In this document: piece by piece, positions 8,020 to 16,969 of the stretch | Layout: each line of letters begins with the position of its first letter | Numbering within the stretch: the first letter of the stretch is position 1 | The notes under the pieces: generated by a model | Told to the model about the DNA's origin: nothing | Databases searched by the model: none | The model's input: the letters and a program-made list of their open reading frames with translations, nothing else | Translations under genes and position numbers: made by a program | Assembly (NCBI GenBank): GCA_040902105.1 | Contig: JBBDXW010000074.1 | Span: 124,001-188,000, forward strand | Reading direction: 5' to 3' | Origin: IDS-8 sp040902105 | GTDB taxonomy: Bacteria; Pseudomonadota; Gammaproteobacteria; Steroidobacterales; Woeseiaceae | Length of the DNA: 64,000 bases

Positions 8020-8817
8020 ATGAAACGAAACCTGTTCGATCGCCCGCAGTGGCATGCCGCCATGGCGAACATTATCTCATCGACCGACGACGAATCGCTC
8101 TCCGGCGCCCTGATCGAGGCCGTCGGCATGGCGGTGAATCACGAAGGCACCTGCCTGCTGGCATTCCACGACAACGCACGGCCCGAGGTCCTGCATCACA
8201 CGCTCGAACCCGCCGGCCAAAAGCACTACCTGGAGCGCTACCTGGCCGGACCGTACTTGCTGGACCCCCTTTACCAGCTGGCCATACGCAGGCGCAAGCC
8301 GACTCTGTGCCGCTTTCGTGATGAATTGCCAGACCGGTTCCGGTCCAGCGAATACTACCGGCAATATTGCGAGCGCACCCACCTGCTCGATGAGATGGAC
8401 TACCTGGCCGAGGTCTCGAAACAGACCACGGTTGTGCTCGTTGTCGGCCGCCGCAGCCGGATGTTCAGCAAATCGGAATTGCAAAGGCTGGAGGTGATCC
8501 AGCCGGCGGTCGGCGCCAGCATTCGACGCATCTGGCAACTGAGGAAGGTGCGCACCGGCCAGCCGGATGGGACTGATGCGGTACATATGAAGCTGACACG
8601 CTGCTTCGAGCGCTTCGGAGAATCGGTCCTTACCGAGCGCGAACGCCAGATCAGCCAGTTGCTTTTGCGCGGACATTCCTCGAAATCGATCGCGCGCGAG
8701 CTCGATATCGCACCCGGCACCGTGATGGTGCACAAGAGGAACCTGTTCGCCAAACTGGATATCAGTTCGCAATATGAGCTTTTCTCGCTGTTGATTGACG
8801 CGCTCCGCAGGAATTGA
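8020..8817 (+). CDS. LuxR-family transcriptional regulator
   Basis: 265 residues with a C-terminal LuxR helix-turn-helix (about residues 200-262: LTERERQISQLLLRGHSSKSIARELDIAPGT in two overlapping motifs, LTERERQ and SKSIARELDIA). The N-terminal 190 residues form a sensor-like region without a motif I can assign; it lacks an obvious receiver domain, so it is not a response regulator. It stands directly upstream of the isovaleryl-CoA dehydrogenase gene on the same strand (about 100 bases), so it may control that branched-chain acyl-CoA operon. That link is positional only. Confidence 0.85.
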   Translation: MKRNLFDRPQWHAAMANIISSTDDESLSGALIEAVGMAVNHEGTCLLAFHDNARPEVLHHTLEPAGQKHYLERYLAGPYLLDPLYQLAIRRRKPTLCRFRDELPDRFRSSEYYRQYCERTHLLDEMDYLAEVSKQTTVVLVVGRRSRMFSKSELQRLEVIQPAVGASIRRIWQLRKVRTGQPDGTDAVHMKLTRCFERFGESVLTERERQISQLLLRGHSSKSIARELDIAPGTVMVHKRNLFAKLDISSQYELFSLLIDALRRN

Positions 8818-8919
8818 ACGAATCGTTCGGCCTCCCTACCTTCGCAATGGTATTCAGCTCACCGCGCATCCGCCGCAGAATCTTGGTTCGATCCGCAGGC
8901 TCGGGTGAGGAAATCGTGC

Positions 8920-10077
8920 ATGTTCGACTTTGATTTTGGTCTCGGCGACGACGTCGAGATGCTCAGGGAAACGGTGCAGGGGTTTGCCCGGGACCACATC
9001 GCTCCGCGGGCTGAGGAAATCGACCGGACCAACCGGTTTCCGCGAGACCTCTGGCCGCAGCTGGGCGACCTCGGATTGCTCGGTATGACGGTGGAAGAGG
9101 AATTCGGTGGAGCGGGGCTCGGCTATCTCGCCCACGTCGTTGCAATGGAGGAGATCAGCCGCGCCTCTGCATCCGTCGGCTTGTCTTACGGCGCGCATTC
9201 GAACCTTTGCGTAAACCAGTTGCGCCGCTGGGGGAGCCCGGAACAGAAATCCAGGTACCTGCCAAAACTCGTCTCCGGCGAACACGTGGGCGCACTGGCC
9301 ATGAGTGAAGCCGGCGCCGGCTCCGACGTCATGGCGATGCGAACGACGGCTGCGAAAACGGGCGACTGCTACGTTCTTTCCGGCAGCAAAATGTGGATCA
9401 CCAACGCGCCGGAGGCGGATGTCGTGATCGTCTATGCGACCACGAACGACGGGTCCGGAAAGCCGCGGGTGAGTGCGTTCCTGGTCGAGTCCGGTACGCC
9501 CGGATATTCGACGGCGCAGAAACTCGACAAGCTTGGTATGCGGGGCTCGGACACCGGCGAAATCGTATTGGATAACTGCAGCGTGCCGCAGGAGAACCTG
9601 CTCGGCAGCGAGGGCCAGGGCGCCGTCATACTGATGAGCGGCCTGGATTACGAGAGACTCCTGCTCGCAGGCGGGCCACTCGGCATCATGCGAGCCTGCT
9701 TCGACCTGGTCATGCCCTATGTCCATGACCGCAAGCAATTCGGCAAGGCCATCGGCACTTTTCAGCTGATGCAGGGAAAAATCGCGGACATGTACACGAC
9801 CATGAATGCCTGCCGGTCGTACGTGTATTCGGTCGCGCGCGCATCGGATCGCGAACGGACGACCCGCTTCGATGCCGCCGGCTGCATCCTGATCGCCGCC
9901 GAGAAAGCGACCTGGATGGCGGGCGAAACCATACAGGCGCTGGGCGGAAACGGTTATATTAACGACTATCCTGCCGGGCGACTGTGGCGCGATGCAAAAC
10001 TTTATGAAATCGGCGCCGGTACCAGCGAAATCCGTCGAATGCTGATCGGCCGCGAACTGTTCAATGCCACCGGGTGA
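8920..10077 (+). CDS. liuA: isovaleryl-CoA dehydrogenase
   Basis: 385 residues from ATG 8920, chosen because GTGAGGA precedes it by seven to eight bases; the in-frame GTG at 8905 is part of that site. The protein follows the isovaleryl-CoA dehydrogenase pattern throughout: LGYLAHVVAMEEISRASASVGLSYGAHSN (seen as EEISRASASV and SYGAHSNLCVNQ), ALAMSEAGAGSDV, and the catalytic Glu in LDYERLLLAGGPLGIM. The C-terminal IGAGTSEIRRMLIGREL is typical. It oxidises isovaleryl-CoA to 3-methylcrotonyl-CoA in leucine degradation with FAD, passing electrons to ETF. The next gene encodes the matching carboxylase subunit 12 bases downstream. Confidence 0.94.
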   Translation: MFDFDFGLGDDVEMLRETVQGFARDHIAPRAEEIDRTNRFPRDLWPQLGDLGLLGMTVEEEFGGAGLGYLAHVVAMEEISRASASVGLSYGAHSNLCVNQLRRWGSPEQKSRYLPKLVSGEHVGALAMSEAGAGSDVMAMRTTAAKTGDCYVLSGSKMWITNAPEADVVIVYATTNDGSGKPRVSAFLVESGTPGYSTAQKLDKLGMRGSDTGEIVLDNCSVPQENLLGSEGQGAVILMSGLDYERLLLAGGPLGIMRACFDLVMPYVHDRKQFGKAIGTFQLMQGKIADMYTTMNACRSYVYSVARASDRERTTRFDAAGCILIAAEKATWMAGETIQALGGNGYINDYPAGRLWRDAKLYEIGAGTSEIRRMLIGRELFNATG

Positions 10078-10089
10078 CCTTCCTTCCGA

Positions 10090-11700
10090 ATGCCAGTAAT
10101 CAAAACAAAAGTCAACAGCGCGTCGGAGAATTACGAAAAGAACGCCAGCGCGAACAGGAAACTCGCGCAAGAGTTGCGGGGAATCCACGAGTCGATTGCG
10201 AAAGGCGGCAGCGAACGCGCGCGCGAAAAGCATCTCGCGCGCGGCAAACTGCTGCCACGCGATCGAGTGCGCAGCCTCGTTGACCGGGGTTCGCCGTTTC
10301 TCGAAATCGGCCAGCTTGCAGCGTACGGTTTATACGACAACGAAGTGCCCGCGGCCGGCATCGTTACGGGGATCGGCCAGATAAACGACGTCGACTGCAT
10401 GATCGTCGCGAACGACGCGACCGTGAAAGGTGGAACCTACTATCCGCTGACCGTCAAGAAACACCTGCGGGCCCAGGAAATCGCGGAACAGAACGCCTTG
10501 CCGTGCGTATACCTTGTCGACTCCGGCGGCGCGTTCCTGCCGAAGCAGGATGAAGTATTCCCCGACCGCGATCATTTCGGGCGCATCTTCTTCAACCAGG
10601 CCCGCATGTCCGCACGCGGCATACCGCAGGTCGCTGCGGTGCTGGGCTCCTGCACGGCAGGCGGCGCGTACGTGCCTGCGATGTGCGACGAGGCCATCAT
10701 CGTGCGCAACCAGGGCACGATTTTTCTCGGCGGGCCGCCGCTGGTCAAAGCGGCAACCGGTGAGGTCGTCGATGCGGAATCCCTGGGCGGCGGCGACGTG
10801 CACAGCCGGATATCCGGTGTCACCGATTACCTTGCCGCCAATGACATGGAAGCGCTGGCCATGGTGCGGGAGATCGTGTCGAATCTGAATCGGCCGAAGA
10901 ACGCGCCCCTTCAGCTTCGGCAAGCGGCCGAACCCGTCTATCCCGCGGAAGAGCTTTACGGCGTCGTGTCACGTGATTTTCGCTTTCCGTACGATGTGCG
11001 TGAAGTCATTGCACGCCTGGTTGACGGATCCGAGTTTCAGGAATTCAAAGCGCTGTATGGCCCGACGCTGGTGTGCGGGTTTGCACACCTTTACGGCTAT
11101 CCGGCCGGCATCATTGCGAACAACGGCATCCTGTTTTCCGAGTCCGCACAAAAGGGCGCTCACTTCATCCAGCTCTGCAACCGGCGCGGCGTTCCGCTGG
11201 TGTTCCTGCAGAACATCGTCGGGTTCATGGTCGGGAAGAAGTACGAGCAGGCCGGCATCGCAAAGGACGGCGCGAAAATGGTCAATGCCGTTGCGACGTC
11301 GTCGGTCGCGAAATTCACCGTCATCATCGGCGGCTCATTCGGTGCCGGCAACTACGCCATGTGCGGCCGCGCGTACGGTCCGCGCTTCCTCTGGATGTGG
11401 CCGAACGCAAGGATCTCCGTGATGGGCGGTGACCAGGCCGCGCTGGTCCTTTCCACCGTGCGCCGCGAAGGTCTCGAGGCGCGAGGCGAAGAGTGGGCCG
11501 AGAAAGACCAGAACAAGTTCGAAAACGAGATTCGCAAGCAATACGAGACGCAGGGACACCCGTACTACGCAAGCGCCAGGCTCTGGGATGACGGCGTGAT
11601 CGACCCGGTCGATACCCGCCGCGTCCTCGGCCAGGCCATCTCGGCGGCCGTCAACCGGCTCCGCGACGACGAAACCCCGTACGGCATTTTCCGCATGTAA
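10090..11700 (+). CDS. liuB: methylcrotonyl-CoA carboxylase, carboxyltransferase (beta) subunit
   Basis: 536 residues, the standard size. The two crotonase-like carboxyltransferase halves are visible: GLYDNEVPAAGIVTGIG and LVDSGGAFLPKQDEVFPD in the first, IVGFMVGKKYEQAGIAKDGAKM (as VGFMVGKKYE) and GGSFGAGNYAMCGRAY in the second. It carboxylates 3-methylcrotonyl-CoA together with a biotin carboxylase subunit. That alpha subunit is not next to it, nor are methylglutaconyl-CoA hydratase and HMG-CoA lyase, which usually complete the liu operon. Geranyl-CoA carboxylase (AtuC) is the close alternative; the isovaleryl-CoA dehydrogenase just upstream favours LiuB. Confidence 0.92.
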   Translation: MPVIKTKVNSASENYEKNASANRKLAQELRGIHESIAKGGSERAREKHLARGKLLPRDRVRSLVDRGSPFLEIGQLAAYGLYDNEVPAAGIVTGIGQINDVDCMIVANDATVKGGTYYPLTVKKHLRAQEIAEQNALPCVYLVDSGGAFLPKQDEVFPDRDHFGRIFFNQARMSARGIPQVAAVLGSCTAGGAYVPAMCDEAIIVRNQGTIFLGGPPLVKAATGEVVDAESLGGGDVHSRISGVTDYLAANDMEALAMVREIVSNLNRPKNAPLQLRQAAEPVYPAEELYGVVSRDFRFPYDVREVIARLVDGSEFQEFKALYGPTLVCGFAHLYGYPAGIIANNGILFSESAQKGAHFIQLCNRRGVPLVFLQNIVGFMVGKKYEQAGIAKDGAKMVNAVATSSVAKFTVIIGGSFGAGNYAMCGRAYGPRFLWMWPNARISVMGGDQAALVLSTVRREGLEARGEEWAEKDQNKFENEIRKQYETQGHPYYASARLWDDGVIDPVDTRRVLGQAISAAVNRLRDDETPYGIFRM

Positions 11701-11774
11701 AGTCTCCGGCTGCCTGCGCCGGACGATCCTGCGATTAATGTATGATCGCTCGCGGTATTGATGACGGGGCAGGA

Positions 11775-12611
11775 ATGATGGGTGAGCTTGGCGGCAAGAC
11801 GATGTTCATCAGCGGCGGCAGCCGTGGCATAGGGCTTGCGATCGCCATCCGTGCGGCGAGAGATGGCGCGAACGTCATCATCGCCGCGAAAACGGCCGAA
11901 CCGCATCCGAAGTTGCCGGGCACGATTTACTCCGCGGCGGAGCAGATCCGCGAAGCAGGCGGAGGGGCGTTGCCTGTCGTCTGCGATATCCGCTCGGAGG
12001 AACAGGTCGAAGATGCGGTCCGGCAAGGCGTCGAAACCTTCGGCGGGATCGACATTTGCGTCAATAACGCAAGCGCGATTTCCCTGGAGCCTGCGACGCG
12101 CACGTCGATGCGCCGCTTCGACCTGATGCACCAGGTCAATGCGCGCGGCACGTTCCTCGTGTCGAAGACCTGCGTGCCGCACCTGCTCAAGTCGGCCAAT
12201 CCGCACATACTGAACCTGTCCCCGCCGCTCAACATGGAGGAAAAGTGGTTCGCGCCGCATGTTGCCTATTCGATCGCCAAGTACGGTATGAGCCTGTGCG
12301 TCCTCGGGATGGCCGGCGAATTCAGGGAACAGGGCATTGCCGTCAACGCTCTCTGGCCGCGCACCACCATCGCGACAGCTGCGGTGCAGAACCTGCTGGG
12401 CGGCGACGAAATCGTGCGCCGATCCCGAAAGCCGGAGATCGTCGCGGACGCCGCGCATATTATCCTGTCGAAGCCCGCACGCGAATTTACCGGCAATTTC
12501 TGCATTGATGACGAAGTTCTCGAGAGTGCCGGCATAACCGACCTTTCGCATTACGCGGTCGATCCATCCGCGAAGCTCGTTCCCGATTTTTTCGTGGAGC
12601 CTCGCAAGTGA
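11775..12611 (+). CDS. HSDL2-like short-chain dehydrogenase
   Basis: About 278 residues from ATG 11775; an in-frame ATG at 11742 would add 11 residues without a visible ribosome binding site. The cofactor motif is SGGSRGIG, followed by VNNASAIS and the catalytic YSIAK in HVAYSIAKYGMS. The NLSPPLN segment in place of the usual catalytic ISS and the WPRT/IATAAV pattern are typical of the HSDL2/hydroxysteroid dehydrogenase-like group, but the SCP2 lipid-binding domain of the animal proteins is absent. It probably acts on a fatty acyl or isoprenoid derivative in the liu/atu-type operon it sits in. Substrate unknown. Confidence 0.85.
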   Translation: MMGELGGKTMFISGGSRGIGLAIAIRAARDGANVIIAAKTAEPHPKLPGTIYSAAEQIREAGGGALPVVCDIRSEEQVEDAVRQGVETFGGIDICVNNASAISLEPATRTSMRRFDLMHQVNARGTFLVSKTCVPHLLKSANPHILNLSPPLNMEEKWFAPHVAYSIAKYGMSLCVLGMAGEFREQGIAVNALWPRTTIATAAVQNLLGGDEIVRRSRKPEIVADAAHIILSKPAREFTGNFCIDDEVLESAGITDLSHYAVDPSAKLVPDFFVEPRK

Positions 12612-12629
12612 CCGTCATTCCCTGACGGA

Positions 12630-13703
12630 ATGGGCACCCGCCAGGAGGAGTTTTCGGGGACCCGTGATGTGCGGCAGGCGCACCGCTTCGATACGCGGCG
12701 CCTCGAAGCCTGGATGCGCGTGCACGTGCAGGGTTTCGAAGGGCCGATCGCGGTGCGCCAGTTCAAGGGCGGGCAGTCGAACCCGACCTACCTGCTGGAG
12801 TCGCCGGGCGGTAAATACGTCATGCGTCGCAAACCGCCGGGCAAACTTCTGCCGTCGGCGCACGCGGTCGATCGCGAGTACCGCGCTATCTGCGCCTTGC
12901 ATCGTGCCGGCTTTCCGGTGCCGCAGCCTTACGCCATGTGCGATGACGAGGAAATTCTCGGCACGGTTTTCTTCATCATGGCGTTCGTGGAAGGGCGGAT
13001 CTTCTGGAATCTCGACCTGCCGCATCTCGACAGGGCGGAAAGAGCCGCAATCTACGATCATGTGAACAGGACCATCGCAGACCTGCATAATTTCGACTGG
13101 CGAGCGCTGGGGCTGCAGGACTTCGGCCGGCCGGGCAATTATTTCTCACGGCAGGTTTCACGCTGGACCAAACAGTATCTTGCGTCGGAGATCGAGAGGA
13201 TCGACGCGATGAACAGCCTGATCGAATGGTTGCCCGCGAACATACCGGCCGACGAATCGACATCGCTGGTGCACGGCGACTATCGCCTGGACAACATGAT
13301 TCTTCACCCGACCGAGCCGCGCGTGCTCGCCGTGCTCGACTGGGAACTGTCGACCATCGGACATCCTATCGGCGATTTCACCTACCACCTGATGGCCTGG
13401 CAGATGCCGGAGATCGGCGTAGGTTCCACCGGACTGAAAGACAAGGATCTGCAGAGTCTCGGCATTCCGTGCGAGGAGGAATACGTGCGCGCCTATTGCG
13501 CGCGGACCGGTCGCGACGGAATTGCCAACAGGGATTTCTATTCGGCTTACAATTTCTTTCGCATCGCCGCTATCTTGCAGGGTGTTGCGGGCCGGGTGAG
13601 AGACGGCACCGCCGCCAGCGCGCATGCGGAGAAAGCAGCCCGCGCGGTGCGGCCGCTGGCCGAACTGGGCTTGAGCTTCGCAGAGAAAAGTGCCACGGCC
13701 TGA
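12630..13703 (+). CDS. phosphotransferase of the ACAD10/11-like APH family
   Basis: 357 residues with an aminoglycoside-phosphotransferase/kinase fold: the nucleotide-binding N lobe FKGGQSNPTYLL and KYVMRRKPPGKLLPSAH, the catalytic loop LVHGDYRLDNMI near residues 210-221 and the DWELSTIGHPIGDF metal loop. This subgroup accompanies acyl-CoA dehydrogenase genes and is homologous to the kinase domain of ACAD10/ACAD11, which phosphorylate 4-hydroxyacyl-CoAs in mammals. Here it follows liuAB and the SDR by 18 bases, so a role in hydroxy- or branched-acyl-CoA catabolism is likely. It is not an antibiotic resistance gene by context. Confidence 0.87.
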   Translation: MGTRQEEFSGTRDVRQAHRFDTRRLEAWMRVHVQGFEGPIAVRQFKGGQSNPTYLLESPGGKYVMRRKPPGKLLPSAHAVDREYRAICALHRAGFPVPQPYAMCDDEEILGTVFFIMAFVEGRIFWNLDLPHLDRAERAAIYDHVNRTIADLHNFDWRALGLQDFGRPGNYFSRQVSRWTKQYLASEIERIDAMNSLIEWLPANIPADESTSLVHGDYRLDNMILHPTEPRVLAVLDWELSTIGHPIGDFTYHLMAWQMPEIGVGSTGLKDKDLQSLGIPCEEEYVRAYCARTGRDGIANRDFYSAYNFFRIAAILQGVAGRVRDGTAASAHAEKAARAVRPLAELGLSFAEKSATA

Positions 13704-13731
13704 TTCCGGCAACCGCCCGCACCAGTCGCAT

Positions 13732-14196
13732 TCAAGCCAGCGGCTTCTCCAGAATGACGGCCGTCTCTCGCCGGTCGTAGTAGCCTTCGATCCGCCCGAC
13801 CGTACTGAAACCCCTGTTGCGGTAAAAACGCTGTGCCAGGCGATTGCCGGCGCGCACTTCGAGCCGGATGTCCTGGATGCCCGCTGTGACGCAGGAAGAC
13901 TCCAGCCATCGCAGCAGCGCGCCGCCGATTCCGGACTTCCGCTGGCCCGGTTCGACTGCGAGCAGCAGCAGGTGCGCGCGCAGGTCGCCGAAATGCATGA
14001 TGGCGAAGCCGGCAACCTGGCCGTCGACGGACGCAATCAGTGTCATCGTGTCGGGATCGTCGATATGTTTCCGCACCCGCGGCGGCGTCCAGCGCCACCG
14101 GAGTCCGTGCTCAACGTGCAGGCGCGATAGCGATGCGATCGTCGCCGCTTCGGAACGATGCGCGGGCCGCAGTCGAAGGGAACTGTCTGCTTTCAT
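13732..14196 (-). CDS. GNAT-family N-acetyltransferase (RimI-like)
   Basis: 154 residues with the GNAT core: VDGQVAGFAIMHFGD for strands 4-5 and the acetyl-CoA pyrophosphate loop in QRKSGIGGALLRWLE near residues 95-110. The tail VRAGNRLAQRFYRNRGF is typical of motif B. It converges with the phosphotransferase gene, 28 bases apart, and diverges from the MaoC gene. Substrate unknown; RimI-like enzymes acetylate protein N termini, but that is not shown here. Confidence 0.87.
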   Translation of the reverse strand: MKADSSLRLRPAHRSEAATIASLSRLHVEHGLRWRWTPPRVRKHIDDPDTMTLIASVDGQVAGFAIMHFGDLRAHLLLLAVEPGQRKSGIGGALLRWLESSCVTAGIQDIRLEVRAGNRLAQRFYRNRGFSTVGRIEGYYDRRETAVILEKPLA

Positions 14197-14326
14197 GGGG
14201 AGATTCGTGAAAGTCGATGCCGATGTCGTAAGATGCCTATTGTATCAAGAGAAGTTTTTCAATACCCGGGGCGGCCGCCATGGAGGGCAGGAGTGGCCGA
14301 AACTGCACGCGAGAAGATTAAAAAAG

Positions 14327-15181
14327 ATGTCAATCAGTTACGAATCGCTGATCGCGACGGCCGTCGAAAACCAGCCCATCAGCTACACCGATAAGGATGC
14401 GATGCTGTATGCGCTGGGCGTCGGTTTCGGCAGCGCCGCGCATGACAGGAAAGAACTGCAGTACGTGTACGAATGTCCCGCGCTCAAGACCGTGCCGACG
14501 ATGGCAAGCATGTTGTTGCCCGGCGATTTCCTCTCGGACAGCGGCTGGAACCCGGGCGACGTCCTGCTCGCGGGCCAGCGCCTCGACCTCTATCGTCCGC
14601 TGCCGGTCGCCGCAGATCTTCTGGCAAACCGGCGGGTGCTCAGCGTGTACGACAACGGCCGCGAGCACGGAGCGATGATCGTCGTCCAGTCCGAGGTGCG
14701 GATGGCGAAGGACGACACCGCGCTGTTCACTCTTGGCAGCACGCTGATCGCCAGGGCCGATGGCGGCAGCGGCGGTCCGCGCGGCACGGGACCGGAACGG
14801 CACGCCATGCCGAAAAGAGACCCGGACCTGAGCTGCGCCAGCGCGACGCGTGCAGACCAGGCTTTGCTGTTTCGCCTCTCGGGCGACCGCAATCCGCTGC
14901 ATGCAGATCCTGAAACGGCGCGCAACGCGGGCTTCGCCCGGCCGCTCTTGCACGGCCGCTGTACCTACGGCATTGCATGTCGCGCCATATTGAGAACGAT
15001 CTGCGACTACGATCACACCCTGATCACCGGCTTCGATGCGCGATTTTCGGCACCTGTCTATCCGGGCGACACGCTGACTACGGACATGTGGCAGGACAGG
15101 AACATCGTGTCGTTTCGCTGTTCCGTCAAGGCGCGCAACAGCGTTGTCATCAGCAACGGGCGATGTACGCTGGCTGGCTGA
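14327..15181 (+). CDS. MaoC-like double-hotdog hydratase/dehydratase
   Basis: 284 residues from ATG 14327, which has GAGAAG ten bases upstream and matches the family's MSISYESL-type start; the frame is open further upstream but without homologous sequence. The C-terminal hotdog contains the hydratase-2 motif FRLSGDRNPLHADPETA followed by GFARPLLHG, with the catalytic Asp and His. The N-terminal hotdog begins around DAMLYALGVGFG. Enzymes of this group (peroxisomal MFE-2 hydratase 2 type) hydrate trans-2-enoyl-CoAs to (R)-3-hydroxyacyl-CoAs. Two CoA-acid operons flank it, which fits. Confidence 0.9.
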   Translation: MSISYESLIATAVENQPISYTDKDAMLYALGVGFGSAAHDRKELQYVYECPALKTVPTMASMLLPGDFLSDSGWNPGDVLLAGQRLDLYRPLPVAADLLANRRVLSVYDNGREHGAMIVVQSEVRMAKDDTALFTLGSTLIARADGGSGGPRGTGPERHAMPKRDPDLSCASATRADQALLFRLSGDRNPLHADPETARNAGFARPLLHGRCTYGIACRAILRTICDYDHTLITGFDARFSAPVYPGDTLTTDMWQDRNIVSFRCSVKARNSVVISNGRCTLAG

Positions 15182-15209
15182 GCGGTCGCCTTACTGCGTT
15201 CCGCGGCAG

Positions 15210-15869
15210 CTACTCGTCGTGGCTGTCGGTTTTTCTCGCCACGATCCGGTAACTGAAGGTCATCCGTTCCCCGACGCGCAGAGTGCCGAAGCCGGCGGTA
15301 AACGGTGACAAGCCGAGTTCTGAATGCGCGATTTCGGTTCTGCCGGTGGCGATGAGGCGATCGTCGGTTTCCTGGACGCTCGCGGGAAGCTCGACGACGT
15401 ACTGCGAGCCCTTCAGCGTGATCCCGGCCTCGATAGTCAATGCGGGCAGTTCGCCGGAAAGCCGATCCGAGAACACCCGGATTTCGTCGAACTCTTCGGC
15501 CTCCAGCAGCTTTCGCCCCAGCATGTTTTCGCGGGTGCCGCGGACGTCCTTCTCGCTCATTTCCGCGGAGAAAGCCTGGCCTTCTTCAGCCCGTACGGCC
15601 GGGTCGTCGACGACCAGGCTGTCGACGGGAATGCGGATATCAATGCTTCGGTCGTCCGGTGAATCAGCGGCGACTACCGTGCCGGACAGCGCGGTGGTCG
15701 AGATGACATGATTGTGCCCGAGCCCGGCAAGCGACCCGGAGCGAAATACGAGGATCCGCAGTTCGCTTTCGCCGGCGACTATCTGATAGCGGCCTTCGGC
15801 GATTGCATCGCCGAAGGCGGCGAGGGATGCCAGGATGCCGAGGATTTTTGTTATTGAACTGGTCTGCAT
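15210..15869 (-). CDS. YceI-family periplasmic protein
   Basis: 219 residues from ATG 15869; the frame stays open upstream across the neighbouring crotonase gene but that part is a shadow. A signal peptide is visible (ITKILGILASLAAFGDAIAE, cleavage about residue 24). The mature part has the YceI lipocalin-like pattern: YQIVAGESELRILVFRSG, LGHNHVI, the IRIPVDSL strand and ITLKGS. YceI proteins bind isoprenoid or other amphipathic lipids in a beta-barrel. The LGHNHVI variant with a His pair is the subgroup often annotated simply as YceI family. Function inferred from fold. Confidence 0.85.
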   Translation of the reverse strand: MQTSSITKILGILASLAAFGDAIAEGRYQIVAGESELRILVFRSGSLAGLGHNHVISTTALSGTVVAADSPDDRSIDIRIPVDSLVVDDPAVRAEEGQAFSAEMSEKDVRGTRENMLGRKLLEAEEFDEIRVFSDRLSGELPALTIEAGITLKGSQYVVELPASVQETDDRLIATGRTEIAHSELGLSPFTAGFGTLRVGERMTFSYRIVARKTDSHDE

Positions 15870-16028
15870 GGTAGCGGCGCCTGTGGATAAAAATACGAAA
15901 AAAAACGACAGCGATGATACGCTCTGTGGATAATCCTTGCCTGCCGGCTTTCGGAGGTCACGATTCATGCTGATTGCCAATGCAGTCGAAAGGGTACTTT
16001 TGTCACCTGATGCACGCCGGAGACGACG

Positions 16029-16832
16029 TTGAGTGACCGGGTGCAAGTAGTTATCGAAGATCACATCGCGCTGGTTCAGCTGAACCGGCCGGAAAAACAT
16101 AATGCTCTCGATCGCGAGTCGTTCGAAGCCATAATCGATGCCGGGGAACGGTTGGCAGACAGCCCCGCGGTACGCGCCGTTGTTCTGACCGGCGCCGGTG
16201 AAAGTTTCTGCGCCGGAATCGATCGAGTCATTTTCCAGGACCCTGATGCGGGCGCCGTCGACGACGAGTCGATGCGGCCGCAGGGCGAACGGCCCGAGAA
16301 CTTTTATCAACGCGCGGCCATGGTCTGGCGGCGGTTGCCGGTGCCCGTGATTGCCGCCATCCGCGGCGTCGTATTCGGGGCCGGCCTGCAAATCGCGATG
16401 GGAGCCGACATTCGCATTGCCACGCCGACCAGCCAATGGTCGATCATGGAAATCCGCTGGGGCATCATTCCCGATATGGGGATCACGGTAACGCTGCGAC
16501 ATATCGTGCCGGCCGACAGGATCAAATTGCTTGCCTGGACCGGCAGGGTAATCGACGGCACAGAGGCGTTCAGGCTCGGCCTGGCAACGGAGGTCAGTGA
16601 CGAGCCCGTTGCTGCGGCCCGGGTCCTCGCCGAAGAGATATCGGCTCGGTCGCCGGATGCGGTGAGAGCAATCAAGTCACTGCTCAACCGTTCCCTGGAT
16701 GAACCGGTCGAACGAGCGCTGCGGCGCGAGGCCGAATTGCAGCTATCGCTGTTCGGGTCCGCCAACCAGCGCGAAGCGGTTATGGCGAATCTGTCTAAGC
16801 GCGCGCCCCGATTCAGGGATCCGCAACCCTGA
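16029..16832 (+). CDS. enoyl-CoA hydratase/isomerase (crotonase) family protein
   Basis: 267 residues from a TTG at 16029 with GGAG seven bases upstream; GTG 16041 is an alternative. Crotonase motifs: LNRPEKHNALD near residue 17, the first oxyanion loop GAGESFCAGID, and the second GVVFGAGLQIAMGADIRIA. The position of the second catalytic acid reads PDMG instead of the usual PE-G, so it may be an isomerase or another crotonase activity rather than a hydratase. It stands alone between the YceI gene and the Sel1-like gene. Confidence 0.87.
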   Translation: MSDRVQVVIEDHIALVQLNRPEKHNALDRESFEAIIDAGERLADSPAVRAVVLTGAGESFCAGIDRVIFQDPDAGAVDDESMRPQGERPENFYQRAAMVWRRLPVPVIAAIRGVVFGAGLQIAMGADIRIATPTSQWSIMEIRWGIIPDMGITVTLRHIVPADRIKLLAWTGRVIDGTEAFRLGLATEVSDEPVAAARVLAEEISARSPDAVRAIKSLLNRSLDEPVERALRREAELQLSLFGSANQREAVMANLSKRAPRFRDPQP

Positions 16833-16969
16833 ACGGGGCCAGAGAGGGTAGAATCCGGCGTAAATGGCGAGGAACTACCGGAGCCGTGTGGCAGTCTCAT
16901 TGACAACTGCGAATTGTTGCCTGCATGACAGGCCACGAACGGTCCTGGACGCGTACCAATGAGGTCAGC

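Noticed and set aside
8854..10233. A 459-codon minus-strand frame
   Set aside because: Antisense to the isovaleryl-CoA dehydrogenase gene, with no recognisable motif.
12630..13703. Aminoglycoside resistance kinase
   Set aside because: The APH fold is shared, but the subgroup and the acyl-CoA gene context point to metabolism.
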